Shown here piece after piece: positions 18,963-27,058 of a stretch of DNA of 64,000 nucleotides. Below the pieces are notes generated by a model, which saw only the letters and a program-made list of their open reading frames with translations, did no database searches and was not told the DNA's origin. Both the position numbers and the translations under genes were made by a program. This DNA comes from Fibrella rubiginis (GTDB lineage: Bacteria; Bacteroidota; Bacteroidia; Cytophagales; Spirosomataceae), in contig NZ_JAFMYV010000006.1 in assembly GCF_017353185.1 (NCBI RefSeq), positions 1 through 64,000 on the forward strand, read 5' to 3'. Positions within the stretch are counted from its first letter, which is position 1. Each line of letters opens with the position of its first letter.

Positions 18963-20015
18963 TTAAAGTATTAGCAGATTGCACCCCCGCACGTCGGAAT
19001 TATCAAACCGGCCAATGATGCGAAAGTGGCCTTCTGTACCTACATACTGGCCTAAATCCTGCGTTTCAATGAACGCGCACGAATCCAGATTGGCCAGGTC
19101 AATCACATTCACGCCACCCGTTTGGCGGGCGGGGGTTCCGGTGGGCGGGTAGATATGGAAAGGGTCGTTCAGGTCGCGAAGGAGTACGCGGAGGGTGGCA
19201 CTTGGCGCGAAGATGCCCTCGCCCGTGGAGTAGGCCTGCGAGAGCAGTTCGGTCATGCCATATTCGGAGTGGATGGCCGGGCGGTGCAGGTGCTGCGTTA
19301 GTTCAGCGTGAACCTCATCGCGGAGCATTTCGCGGCGACGGCCTTTCATGCCTCCTGTTTCCATCACCACAAGCTGCTTGTTGTGGGCCAGAAAGGCCAG
19401 ATCGGGGGTTTGTTCTACCCAGTCGAGCAGGCCAAACGTGACGCCAATGAGCAGGATATTCCGCCCGTCGGGTTGCTCGGTGAGCTGACGCAGGTGGCTG
19501 GTAAGAGCGTCGAAATCAGCCAGGTAGAACCCGGACAAAGCCGAGCCGGACTGTTCCATAAATCGCTGAACCATATACACCAGCGACGAGTTATTTCGTT
19601 CAAGATACGACGGCAGCAATCCCAGCACATGGTACCCACTCAGCGGCCCGTAAACTGCCTCGAACGTACGGGTACATACGGCATCGTAAAGGGCCAGATC
19701 GGTCACGAAATGGCGACTGGTGGCGGGGCCGGTGGTGCCGCTACTGGCGAAAACCGTAGGTACCAAACTGGGTGTGGCTTCTGGAATCAGTAGCTGATGC
19801 GATTTAAAAAACCGAATCGGCATAAACGGAATCTGCTCCAGTGAGTGTACCGATTCGGGGTCCCGGCGCAGAAAATGCAGGTATTCAGCGTAAGTAGCGT
19901 TATGTTGGGCCTGATACCGGAACAGGTCTAACGCCAACCCGATAAACGTGGCGTCAGTAACGGTTAGCACGCGCTGTCGAAGCTCGGAACGCCGGTTGGA
20001 TAGGGGCAAAAGCAC
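18963..20015 (-). CDS. LuxE/PaaK-like acyl-activating enzyme
   Basis: Resembles the acyl-protein synthetase LuxE family, an ATP-dependent adenylate-forming group that activates fatty or aryl acids. The nucleotide loop TVFASSGTTGPATSRHFV is near residue 93, the EYGMTELLSQAY motif near 250 matches the A5-type motif, and a short C-terminal lobe ends at residue 350. The start is GTG at 20015; there is no in-frame ATG near it. No luciferase or reductase partner (LuxC/D) is present, so bioluminescence is not implied. Orphan copies are common in Bacteroidota and may feed acyl groups into lipid or pigment synthesis. It is divergent from the lipoprotein gene at 20059. Confidence 0.75.
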   Translation of the reverse strand: MLLPLSNRRSELRQRVLTVTDATFIGLALDLFRYQAQHNATYAEYLHFLRRDPESVHSLEQIPFMPIRFFKSHQLLIPEATPSLVPTVFASSGTTGPATSRHFVTDLALYDAVCTRTFEAVYGPLSGYHVLGLLPSYLERNNSSLVYMVQRFMEQSGSALSGFYLADFDALTSHLRQLTEQPDGRNILLIGVTFGLLDWVEQTPDLAFLAHNKQLVVMETGGMKGRRREMLRDEVHAELTQHLHRPAIHSEYGMTELLSQAYSTGEGIFAPSATLRVLLRDLNDPFHIYPPTGTPARQTGGVNVIDLANLDSCAFIETQDLGQYVGTEGHFRIIGRFDNSDVRGCNLLIL

Positions 20016-20058
20016 AGTAAATTTGGGTCAGAAGAAGCGATATTGATTCACTAACAGG

Positions 20059-20604
20059 ATGCGTAAACAACTAATTCAGGGATTGGTACTGCTGGTAGTA
20101 CTGGGTACGGCGATTACCGCCTGTTTTGTGGAACCCAATTACAGCGACACGCCGGAGATTCGGTTCCTGTCGGTTTCAAAGCAAACCCTCGAAGCGGGCA
20201 CAGGCGTGGGCCGTCCCCGGCGGGACTCCGTTATTGTCACAATCAATTTCCAGGACGGCACGGGTGATCTGGGCGAGAACACGCAGGATACCGCCCGGCA
20301 ACGGGTAGTGTTTGGTAAAGAGACCTGGGGCAACTACGAGATTAAAACGTTTCAGTACACAGGCCCCAACAAGTATGAAGAATTGCCTCTTGCTGTCCTG
20401 TCAAAATTGTATTTCCCGCGACTCACCCGCGAAGGGCAGAAAGGCTCAATTGAAGGGGTTCTTGACTTCAGCCAGATATTTCCTTATCAGCGCAATTTCA
20501 AAATGATACCGGTGAAATTCCAGATTCGTATCCGTGACCGTGCGCTGCATGCCAGCAACGTCATCGAAACCGATACGCTTTCGGTGCCGGTCAACGGGCG
20601 TTGA
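20059..20604 (+). CDS. Lipoprotein, unknown
   Basis: The product (181 residues) starts with a lipoprotein signal (LVLLVVLGTAITAC, cysteine near residue 22) and continues as a beta-rich domain with the phrase VIVTINFQDGTGDLG, common in Bacteroidota surface lipoproteins of unknown role. It is divergent from the LuxE-like gene with 43 bp between starts. Its stop (20602-20604) lies at the outer end of the 50-bp perfect inverted repeat shared with the convergent kinase gene. Confidence 0.7.
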   Translation: MRKQLIQGLVLLVVLGTAITACFVEPNYSDTPEIRFLSVSKQTLEAGTGVGRPRRDSVIVTINFQDGTGDLGENTQDTARQRVVFGKETWGNYEIKTFQYTGPNKYEELPLAVLSKLYFPRLTREGQKGSIEGVLDFSQIFPYQRNFKMIPVKFQIRIRDRALHASNVIETDTLSVPVNGR

Positions 20605-20717
20605 AGTGATTTACGATGTACGATTGACGAATTACGATTTGTTGCTGACGCCAAAGCAAACTAAGGCGGCGTCAGCAACAAATCGTAATTCGTCAATCGT
20701 ACATCGTAAATCACTTC
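20603..20717. repeat. 50-bp perfect inverted repeat between convergent genes
   Basis: Arms 20603-20652 and 20668-20717 are exact reverse complements with a 15-nt loop. The arm is a run of 7-mers (GATTTAC-GATGTAC, GATTGAC, GAATTAC) ending in GTTGCTGACGCC at the loop. Stop codons of both flanking genes (TGA at 20602-20604 on plus, TGA at 20711-20713 on minus) lie within or touch the arms. Confidence 0.9.
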
Positions 20718-22024
20718 ACTTTCGGCCCTCGCAGTTTCAATAGCGATGGGCGTTTGCGGCGGGGTTCTTCCAGTTCGGGGAGTGGGCCGGGTTCGCGGTG
20801 GAGCACAATACGGAACGTGGTGCCCTTACCTATTTCCGACGTTTTCACGAACAGCCGCCCGTTATGGTAATCCTCTACGATGCGTTTGGCCAGCGTAAGG
20901 CCAAGCCCCCATCCCCGCTTTTTGGTGCTGTAGCCCGGCGCAAACACTTTTGTCATACTCGCCTTGCTCATACCCTTACCCGTGTCGGTAATGTCGATGC
21001 CCACTTCGTCGTGCGGTAGGGGCAGCAGCCGTATCCGTAGCTCACCTACGCCGGCCATAGCGTCGACGGCGTTTTTGCAGATATTTTCAATCACCCACTC
21101 AAACAGCAACCGGTTTATACGCACCATCAGTGTAGCGGGCAGGTTGCTTTCTACGGTCATCTTCACCTTGGTCGAGATACGGCGGGCCAGATAATCCGTG
21201 AAGTGCGTCACCACCTCGTCGAGGTTCTCATCTTTAAGCGTGGGCACTGAACCAATGCTGGAGAAGCGGGCCGTGATGGTCTCCAGGCGATTTACATCTT
21301 TTTCAATCTCATCCGTTACTTCAGGCTCATAATGATCGGGGTCGGTACGCATATAATCGACCCAGGCCATCAGTGACGACAGTGGAGTGCCCAGTTGGTG
21401 GGCTGTTTCTTTGGCAAGCCCCACCCAGACCCGGTTTTGTTCGGCCCGCCGCGATGAGCTAAACGACAGGTATGCCAGTACGCCCAACGCCGTAAGAATA
21501 GCAAGCAGGGCAAAAGGAAAATAATTTAACTGCTTCAACAGCAGCGAGTTGTCGTAATAGATTAACCCGAAATTACCGTCTTTTAAATCGACCGGGATAG
21601 GGTTATGATTCTGGCGCATCTTGTCGCGTTGTGCCAAAAGGAATACGCGGACGTCCTTATCGAGAAACGTGCGTGGGTCTGTATCAGAAAGCCCTTTGGG
21701 CAAATCCAGGCTGCGGCTTTGAACAGGCTCCAGGTGTTCATTGACGTAGATAGCCGGAATAGCATTGTTCTGATTCGCCTGGATGATATCGGCAATAATA
21801 AAGTTTATATTCTCTTTAGTGCCAGCCGTTTGTATAGCATATGCCAAGGCCTTGGCATATAATTGCATGTATTGCTCTTCCCGCGCTTCGAGCTTATTGA
21901 TAATCCGGTTGGTAAACAGCAATGATCCCGTTCCCACCAACAGCAGGTTGATGGCAACGATGATTTTGAGAACGTTATTTTGATTGTAAATATCGAATGA
22001 CTTCAGCATAAACATGGAAAACAT
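20711..22024 (-). CDS. Membrane sensor histidine kinase
   Basis: Two transmembrane helices (about 20-40 and 170-190) enclose a ~130-residue periplasmic sensor. The dimerisation/phosphoacceptor segment reads KETAHQLGTPLSSLMAWVDYMR, with the phospho-histidine in the AHQLGTPL box, and the ATPase domain has IENICKNAVDAM (N box), DTGKGMS (G1) and GWGLGLTLAKRI (G2). All kinase motifs are intact. No response regulator is adjacent; the nearest is the truncated sigma-54 activator about 3.8 kb away on the same strand, and pairing is not shown. Length is 437. Confidence 0.9.
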   Translation of the reverse strand: MFSMFMLKSFDIYNQNNVLKIIVAINLLLVGTGSLLFTNRIINKLEAREEQYMQLYAKALAYAIQTAGTKENINFIIADIIQANQNNAIPAIYVNEHLEPVQSRSLDLPKGLSDTDPRTFLDKDVRVFLLAQRDKMRQNHNPIPVDLKDGNFGLIYYDNSLLLKQLNYFPFALLAILTALGVLAYLSFSSSRRAEQNRVWVGLAKETAHQLGTPLSSLMAWVDYMRTDPDHYEPEVTDEIEKDVNRLETITARFSSIGSVPTLKDENLDEVVTHFTDYLARRISTKVKMTVESNLPATLMVRINRLLFEWVIENICKNAVDAMAGVGELRIRLLPLPHDEVGIDITDTGKGMSKASMTKVFAPGYSTKKRGWGLGLTLAKRIVEDYHNGRLFVKTSEIGKGTTFRIVLHREPGPLPELEEPRRKRPSLLKLRGPKVK

Positions 22025-22230
22025 CGCCTAATGACCTGAGCCATCAACGTTTAATCAACAGCATCTACGTTTACTCTCTTTCCTAACGAACTGACGAACC
22101 CGAACGTACCTTAGGGTGTTTTTTAAGCAGGGAAGTTAGTTGGATTTATCGAAGAAACGAACAGTTATTTATACTCGTTCTAAATAGAATCCATTCATCC
22201 AAGCTAGTTTACTCTACCCCGTTTGTGGCG

Positions 22231-22238
22231 TAATTTTG
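22231..22238 (+). promoter_or_regulatory. Possible -7 element of hemA
   Basis: TAATTTTG fits TAnnTTTG and lies 36 bp before the hemA start; a TTTA about 20 bp upstream is a poor -33 candidate. The 249-bp gap between the divergent kinase gene and hemA shows no other structure that I can name. Confidence 0.35.
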
Positions 22239-22273
22239 TTTTCACGTTTGGCAGTTGACTGAGCGTATTAGCT

Positions 22274-23557
22274 ATGTTCGACGTTTTTAAATCGATAAGT
22301 CTGTCGCACAAAACAGCCCCGCTGGCTGTTCGTGAGCGAATTGCACTCAACGAAGATGAAGCCAAACGGCTGATGCTTCGTTTACGCGATATACTCGGCC
22401 TGGCTGAGTTGCTGGTAGTTTCTACCTGCAACCGCACCGAAGTATACTACACAGCCCCGGAAGATCATAACGACACAGTTATCAAACTGTTGCTGATTGA
22501 AAAAGGACTAACCGATACCGACGCTTATCTCCCCTATTTTCAGCAAATGGCAAGCCATGATGAGGCCGTCCGCCACTTGTTTGCCGTATGTGTGGGGCTT
22601 CATTCGCAGGTGATTGGCGATATGCAGATTCCGAATCAGGTGAAGCATGCCTACCAGTGGTCGGCTGATCTGGACCTGGCCGGGCCGTTTCTGCACCGCC
22701 TGATGCACACTATCTTTTTCACCAACAAGCGCGTTGCTCAGGAGACATCTTTTCGCGACGGAGCCGCCTCGGTCTCTTACGCCGCCGTTGACCTGATCGA
22801 CGAGCTGGTGGGTGAGCGCACCAACCCAAGCGTGCTGGTAGTAGGCCTGGGCGAAATCGGGGCCGACGTTTGCCGTAACCTGGTAAACCGGGGCATCAAG
22901 AACATCACGCTTTGCAACCGTACGCTGTCTAAGGCTGAAGATCTGGCCCGTGAACTGCACGTGCGCTTTGCCGATTTCGATCAGCTAAGCACCGAAATTG
23001 GCCATGCCGACGTCGTTATTTCGGCGGTGCAACGTAGCGAACCGCTTTTCACCCCCGCCCTGCTTGGCAACATGCAGGTGCTGACCTTCAAATACTTCAT
23101 TGACCTGTCGGTGCCGCGTAGTGTAGATGCCGCCGTTGAGCAGATTCCGGGTGTGCTGGTCTACAACATTGACCACATCCGCAACCGCGCCGATGAAGCC
23201 CTGAACCGCCGTATTGCGTCGATTCCGAAGGTGGAAAGTCTTGTCGATCAGTCGGTTGCCGAATTCGGTGACTGGTCGAAAGAGATGATGGTGTCGCCCA
23301 CGATCAACAAGCTGAAGAACGCGCTGGAGCAGATTCGGAAGGAAGAGATTGCGCGCCACCTGAAAAGCTTAAGCCCCGATGAGTCGGAGCGGGTTGAGAA
23401 GATCACGCGGGGCATTATGCAGAAGGTGCTGAAATTACCCGTACTGCAATTGAAAGCCGCCTGCAAACGTGGCGAGGCCGAAACGCTGATCGACGTGCTG
23501 AACGATTTGTTCAATCTTGACAACCAGCCGGTTGATACCGCCGATGATCATCACTAA
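22274..23557 (+). CDS. hemA: Glutamyl-tRNA reductase
   Basis: First committed enzyme of C5-pathway tetrapyrrole synthesis: reduces glutamyl-tRNA to glutamate-1-semialdehyde with NADPH. The catalytic cysteine is Cys52 in VVSTCNRTEVYY. The region GLHSQVIGDMQI matches the substrate-binding motif (usually GLxSxVLGExQI, with Asp for Glu here), and the NADPH-binding GLGEIGADVCRNL follows near residue 195. The C-terminal dimerisation helices are complete (427 residues). A hairpin terminator follows at once. No other haem gene is present here. Confidence 0.95.
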   Translation: MFDVFKSISLSHKTAPLAVRERIALNEDEAKRLMLRLRDILGLAELLVVSTCNRTEVYYTAPEDHNDTVIKLLLIEKGLTDTDAYLPYFQQMASHDEAVRHLFAVCVGLHSQVIGDMQIPNQVKHAYQWSADLDLAGPFLHRLMHTIFFTNKRVAQETSFRDGAASVSYAAVDLIDELVGERTNPSVLVVGLGEIGADVCRNLVNRGIKNITLCNRTLSKAEDLARELHVRFADFDQLSTEIGHADVVISAVQRSEPLFTPALLGNMQVLTFKYFIDLSVPRSVDAAVEQIPGVLVYNIDHIRNRADEALNRRIASIPKVESLVDQSVAEFGDWSKEMMVSPTINKLKNALEQIRKEEIARHLKSLSPDESERVEKITRGIMQKVLKLPVLQLKAACKRGEAETLIDVLNDLFNLDNQPVDTADDHH

Positions 23558-23578
23558 ACGCAACTTGTGATGTAGCAC

Positions 23579-23611
23579 AAAGCCCCTGCCGCGCTGGTTT
23601 GGGGCTTTTTT
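23579..23611 (+). terminator. Rho-independent terminator after hemA
   Basis: AAAGCCCC pairs with GGGGCTTT around a 17-nt loop, followed by a run of T. It lies 22 bp after the hemA stop and just before the next start codon at 23626. Confidence 0.8.
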
Positions 23612-23625
23612 ATGCTCACTCTATC

Positions 23626-24444
23626 ATGTCGCCCTTCCCCATCACGCTACTGACCGGTACTTCGATCTGGCTTCATCAGATTGATCTAGCTACGTATGCG
23701 CGGCTGGCTGAAGAAAAAGACATGACGTTTTTCTGCCAAAACCTGACGAACGAATACGCCGCACGTGGTGAGCGACTCATTCATCTCTGGGATGACGTAA
23801 TAGGCCAGAAACCAGCTGTGGTGGCTTCCCGGTTGCAGGCCCTGCAGGGGCAATCGGTGCGGGTGCCGGGGCGACTAACGCAGGCGCGGCGCATTGACAA
23901 AGCCACGGCCACGGCTTTTCTGGAAACGAATCATTTGCAGGTACCACTGCCCGGCAAAATACGCTATGGTCTGTTTTTGCCCGAACGCTACTATCGTGTT
24001 TTGCCCCCGGCTGGATTGCCCGACACCTACCGCGCCGACCTGCCAGCCGGAGAGGTACTGCTGGCCGTGGCTACGTTTGCCCAACCCCGCCAGATGACCC
24101 GCCAACAGCCGCCCCGCCGCTCGGCCGAGTTGCTCCGCATGGCTAACCGGCTGGGCTGTACCGTAGTGGGAGGGGTAGATAAACTACTGAAAACCTACTT
24201 GGTCAACCACCCCGCCGACGACATGATGACTTATGCCGACCGGGACTGGTCAGACGGGAACAGCTACCGGAAGCTGGGCTTTGCGGCCGTTGACGACACC
24301 CCCCCACAACAATGCTGGATTCATCCCGATGAAGGAGTTCGTTACACCCGGCATACATTGCCGCCCGGCGTTACCGAAGCCAACGCCCGCTCACTGGGTT
24401 ATGTACCCATTTTCAACGCCGGTAGTCGTAAGTTTGTCCGATGA
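23626..24444 (+). CDS. Unknown protein resembling phage homing-endonuclease-associated domain
   Basis: A soluble 272-residue protein that I do not firmly recognise. The frame is open from a TTG at 23599 inside the terminator, so the ATG at 23626 is chosen. The C-terminal half has an ordered set of motifs: SAELLRMANRLGCTVVGGVDKLLKTY, then MMTYADRDWSDGNSYRKLGF, then a Trp/Arg-rich end. This resembles a domain seen in T4-like phage proteins described as Hef-like homing endonucleases. The N-terminal half has FFCQNLTNEYAARG and WDDVIGQKP. Its stop overlaps the UbiA start in ATGA, so both are translationally coupled. The link with prenyl transfer is unexplained. Confidence 0.55.
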   Translation: MSPFPITLLTGTSIWLHQIDLATYARLAEEKDMTFFCQNLTNEYAARGERLIHLWDDVIGQKPAVVASRLQALQGQSVRVPGRLTQARRIDKATATAFLETNHLQVPLPGKIRYGLFLPERYYRVLPPAGLPDTYRADLPAGEVLLAVATFAQPRQMTRQQPPRRSAELLRMANRLGCTVVGGVDKLLKTYLVNHPADDMMTYADRDWSDGNSYRKLGFAAVDDTPPQQCWIHPDEGVRYTRHTLPPGVTEANARSLGYVPIFNAGSRKFVR

Positions 24445-25310
24445 CTCGCCCTATACCCACGTCTGAATACATCAAAGGATTTCTGCGCCTGGTGCGGGTG
24501 CAGAACCTGCTGATTGTGGTGGGTACGCAGTATCTGGCACGGATAGCGCTCATCGGGCCCCGGCAAGACTGGCCCCGGCTGCTGGTAGAGTCAAACCTGC
24601 TTTTGTTAACCCTAAGCACGGTTTGCATTGCCGCCGCCGGCTATATCATCAACGATTATTTCGACGTCAAAATCGACATTGTCAACAAGCCCGAACGGGT
24701 TGTTATCGGGCGGTATCTGAAACGGCGCTGGGCCATGACGGCGCATCAGGCACTGAACATACTGGGCTGTGCGCTGGGGTTGCTGCTGAGCCGGTGGGTG
24801 TTCGCCATCGACGTGCTGTCGGTATCGCTGCTCTGGTTCTATTCGGCCAACCTGAAACGGCAGCCGTTTGTGGGCAACTTTACCGTATCGTTCCTGACGG
24901 CCCTGTCGCTGTTGGTTATGGCTGTCTACTACCGCCAAAACACAGATCTGCTGTTAATCTACGCGGCCTTTGCGTTTGTGGTGACGCTGGTGCGCGAGGT
25001 GATCAAAGACATGGAAGACGTGCGGGGCGACGCCCGTTACGGCTGCCGCACTCTGCCAATCATTTGGGGATTGCGCCGCACTAAACAGTTTCTGTACGTG
25101 CTGATCGCAACGTTCATTACTACGCTCTTCCTCATCGCTGATTCACTCCATAACCCAAATCTGGGCTGGATTTTCATGCTGTTGCTGATCCCGGTGGCTT
25201 GGCTGGTTTATCGGCTGGTGCAGGCCGACACGCGCCGCGACTTTGCTTACCTTAGCAATCTCTGTAAGCTTATCATGCTCATGGGCGTGATCAGTATGGT
25301 CTGGGCCTGA
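24441..25310 (+). CDS. UbiA-family prenyltransferase
   Basis: Integral membrane prenyltransferase with about eight helices. The two Mg-diphosphate motifs are NDYFDVKID at 71-79 (Asn71, Asp75, Asp79) and DMEDVRGDARYG near 190. The family transfers polyprenyl groups to aromatic or glycerol-phosphate acceptors; the closest type in Bacteroidota is annotated as geranylgeranylglycerol-phosphate geranylgeranyltransferase-like, and protohaem farnesyltransferase is less likely. Length of 289 is normal. It overlaps the upstream gene by four bases and ends 2 bp from the convergent MarR gene. Confidence 0.88.
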   Translation: MTRPIPTSEYIKGFLRLVRVQNLLIVVGTQYLARIALIGPRQDWPRLLVESNLLLLTLSTVCIAAAGYIINDYFDVKIDIVNKPERVVIGRYLKRRWAMTAHQALNILGCALGLLLSRWVFAIDVLSVSLLWFYSANLKRQPFVGNFTVSFLTALSLLVMAVYYRQNTDLLLIYAAFAFVVTLVREVIKDMEDVRGDARYGCRTLPIIWGLRRTKQFLYVLIATFITTLFLIADSLHNPNLGWIFMLLLIPVAWLVYRLVQADTRRDFAYLSNLCKLIMLMGVISMVWA

Positions 25311-25312
25311 GG

Positions 25313-25792
25313 CTAGTCGCCAATATCATCCAGCCCGTCTACAAGGTCCTTCAGGTTGTCGATGAGGACGTCAAGACGTTCCTGCCCAATAATAGACGCA
25401 AAATGGTCGTGGCCTTCTTTCATGCAGTCATGCACGGCATGAAGCAACTCAAAACCGCGCTCATTCAGAAAAATTCGGCTGGCCCGGCAATCTTGCATAT
25501 CCTTCTCGGTGTAGATGTAACCCTGTTCTTCCAGCAAGCTCACCACCTTGCTCATCATTTGCTTGGTTACGTCGGCCTTACGGGCCAGCTCATTATTGGT
25601 GATGCCATTTTCCTCAATATTGGTAACCAATCGCAGGTAGCTGAGTTTAAAATCAGTGAAGCCCCGCTCATGTAAGCGAGGTTCCATAAACCCGTCCATA
25701 TACCGCTTGAATCGCCAGGCTATGCGACCCAACGACCGGCTACGCACCTGCCGGAAATAAGCAAAATCGAAGGTTTTATTGTCTGTAGCCAT
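25313..25792 (-). CDS. MarR family repressor
   Basis: Winged-helix regulator with helix-turn-helix about residues 50-100 (NGITNNELARKADVTKQMMSKVVSLLEEQGYI) and the wing DMQDCRASRIFLNERG. The ATG at 25792 is preferred to an upstream GTG at 25807. It is divergent from an EmrA/EmrB/TolC efflux operon, a classic arrangement where the repressor senses a phenolic or drug-like ligand and represses the pump. A palindrome between the two genes is a good operator candidate. The stop is 2 bp from the convergent UbiA stop. Confidence 0.92.
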   Translation of the reverse strand: MATDNKTFDFAYFRQVRSRSLGRIAWRFKRYMDGFMEPRLHERGFTDFKLSYLRLVTNIEENGITNNELARKADVTKQMMSKVVSLLEEQGYIYTEKDMQDCRASRIFLNERGFELLHAVHDCMKEGHDHFASIIGQERLDVLIDNLKDLVDGLDDIGD

Positions 25793-25852
25793 GATGGAAG
25801 ACGACACTATAATCTCATGAAATAGGTCATTTCAAAATAAAGGAGCAAATAT

Positions 25853-25869
25853 AGTCAACTTGCTTGACT
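25853..25869 (+). promoter_or_regulatory. Palindromic MarR operator candidate overlapping the -33 box
   Basis: AGTCAACTTGCTTGACT has exact 6-bp arms (AGTCAA-N5-TTGACT), and a third TAGTCAAC half-site lies at 25874-25881. The TTG at 25864-25866 stands 21 bp from TACCTTTG (25888-25895), a good Bacteroidota -33/-7 pair for the efflux operon. Binding here would block polymerase. Confidence 0.6.
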
Positions 25870-25895
25870 TTTATAGTCAACCCAGTTTACCTTTG
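25864..25895 (+). promoter_or_regulatory. Promoter of the efflux operon
   Basis: TTG at 25864-25866 and TACCTTTG at 25888-25895 with 21-bp spacing match the TTG / TAnnTTTG pattern of Bacteroidota primary sigma promoters. Transcription would start near 25901, leaving a ~66-nt leader before the first gene at 25967. Confidence 0.55.
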
Positions 25896-25966
25896 TCTAT
25901 CATCAACGAGCAAGTAGTGAATCGTGTTCCGGCAACGATCTTTTTTCTAAAGCAATACAACCAACT

Positions 25967-27055
25967 ATGGCAACAGACAATGCATCTCCTGTTAAAACGT
26001 ACCTTCCCCGCGTAATTGGGTTGGTTGCTCTTTTGGCTGGTCTTTACTGGGGCTTCACGGCCTATCGTCGTGGCCAACAGTTCGAATCGACCGATAATGC
26101 CCAGATTGAAGGCACGTCGGCACCCGTACTGGCCCGCGTGGCGGGGTATGTGCAGGCGGTAAACGTCGACGACTACGCCGTGGTGAAGCGTGGGCAACCG
26201 CTGCTTACTATCGATCCTCTCGAGTACACGGTAGCCCTGCAACAGGCCGAAGCTGATTACCAGTCGACGCTGGCTGATATAAAAACGGCGCAGGCTGATT
26301 TGGCAAACGCTATGGCCAACTCACGACAGGTAGTGCAGAACCTGAAAGTGGCGCAATCGAACGCCGAGGTACAGGCCGCCCGTCGGGCCAAAGCCCAGGC
26401 CGATTTGCAACGTGACCAGAACCTGTTTAACGATCAGTCGCTCACCCGCAAGCAGCTTGACGACTCAAAAAGCACCGTCGACATTCAGGCGCGGACATAT
26501 ACGGCCAATCAGGAGCAGGTAGGCCTGGCGCGGTCCCAGCAGGGCGTGGCGCAGGCGGGCATCCAGAAGGCGCAGGCGGCAATCCAGAAAATGCAGGCCA
26601 TGTTGAAAGTGAAAGCCGCTGCCGTTGAAGCTGCCAAACTACGCCTTGGCTACGCCAGACTGACGGCCCCCATTTCGGGCAAAATTGGCAAGAAGAGCGT
26701 GGTTATGGGCCAATACGTACAGCCAGGGCAGAATCTGATGACTATCGTGAACGACAGTACGTTTTGGGTGGTGGCTAATTTCAAGGAAACCCAACTGGAA
26801 AAAATGCGCGTGGGTCAGGAAGTAGACGTGAAGCTCGATGCCTACCCCGACCTCAATGTAAAAGGCCGCGTTGCTTCGCTGTCTGAAGCCACTGGTGCCC
26901 GTTTTGCCCTGCTCCCCCCCGATAATTCGTCGGGCAACTTTGTGAAGATCACGCAGCGGGTTCCGGTGAAAATCGAGATTCTGAACCCAGAAAAGTATAA
27001 AGAACAACTCCGTGCAGGCCTCAGCGTAGACGCCGCCGTGCGCGTAGCGAAATAG
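25967..27055 (+). CDS. HlyD/EmrA-family efflux adaptor
   Basis: Periplasmic membrane-fusion protein that links an inner-membrane MFS pump to a TolC-type channel. One N-terminal transmembrane helix (about 17-33, VIGLVALLAGLYWGF), the barrel-sandwich half motif (NAQIEGTSAPVLARVAGYVQAVNVDDYAVVKRGQPLLTID), a long alpha-hairpin coiled coil rich in Ala/Gln (about 95-215), then the second lipoyl half and beta-barrel (LTAPISGKIGKKSVVMGQYVQPGQ). Length of 362 fits EmrA. It is the first gene of the operon and ends 3 bp before the MFS gene. Confidence 0.92.
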   Translation: MATDNASPVKTYLPRVIGLVALLAGLYWGFTAYRRGQQFESTDNAQIEGTSAPVLARVAGYVQAVNVDDYAVVKRGQPLLTIDPLEYTVALQQAEADYQSTLADIKTAQADLANAMANSRQVVQNLKVAQSNAEVQAARRAKAQADLQRDQNLFNDQSLTRKQLDDSKSTVDIQARTYTANQEQVGLARSQQGVAQAGIQKAQAAIQKMQAMLKVKAAAVEAAKLRLGYARLTAPISGKIGKKSVVMGQYVQPGQNLMTIVNDSTFWVVANFKETQLEKMRVGQEVDVKLDAYPDLNVKGRVASLSEATGARFALLPPDNSSGNFVKITQRVPVKIEILNPEKYKEQLRAGLSVDAAVRVAK

Positions 27056-27058
27056 CGT

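Noticed and set aside
18963..20015. Bioluminescence (lux) function for the LuxE-like gene
   Set aside because: luxA, luxB, luxC and luxD are absent, and single LuxE-like genes are common in non-luminous Bacteroidota.
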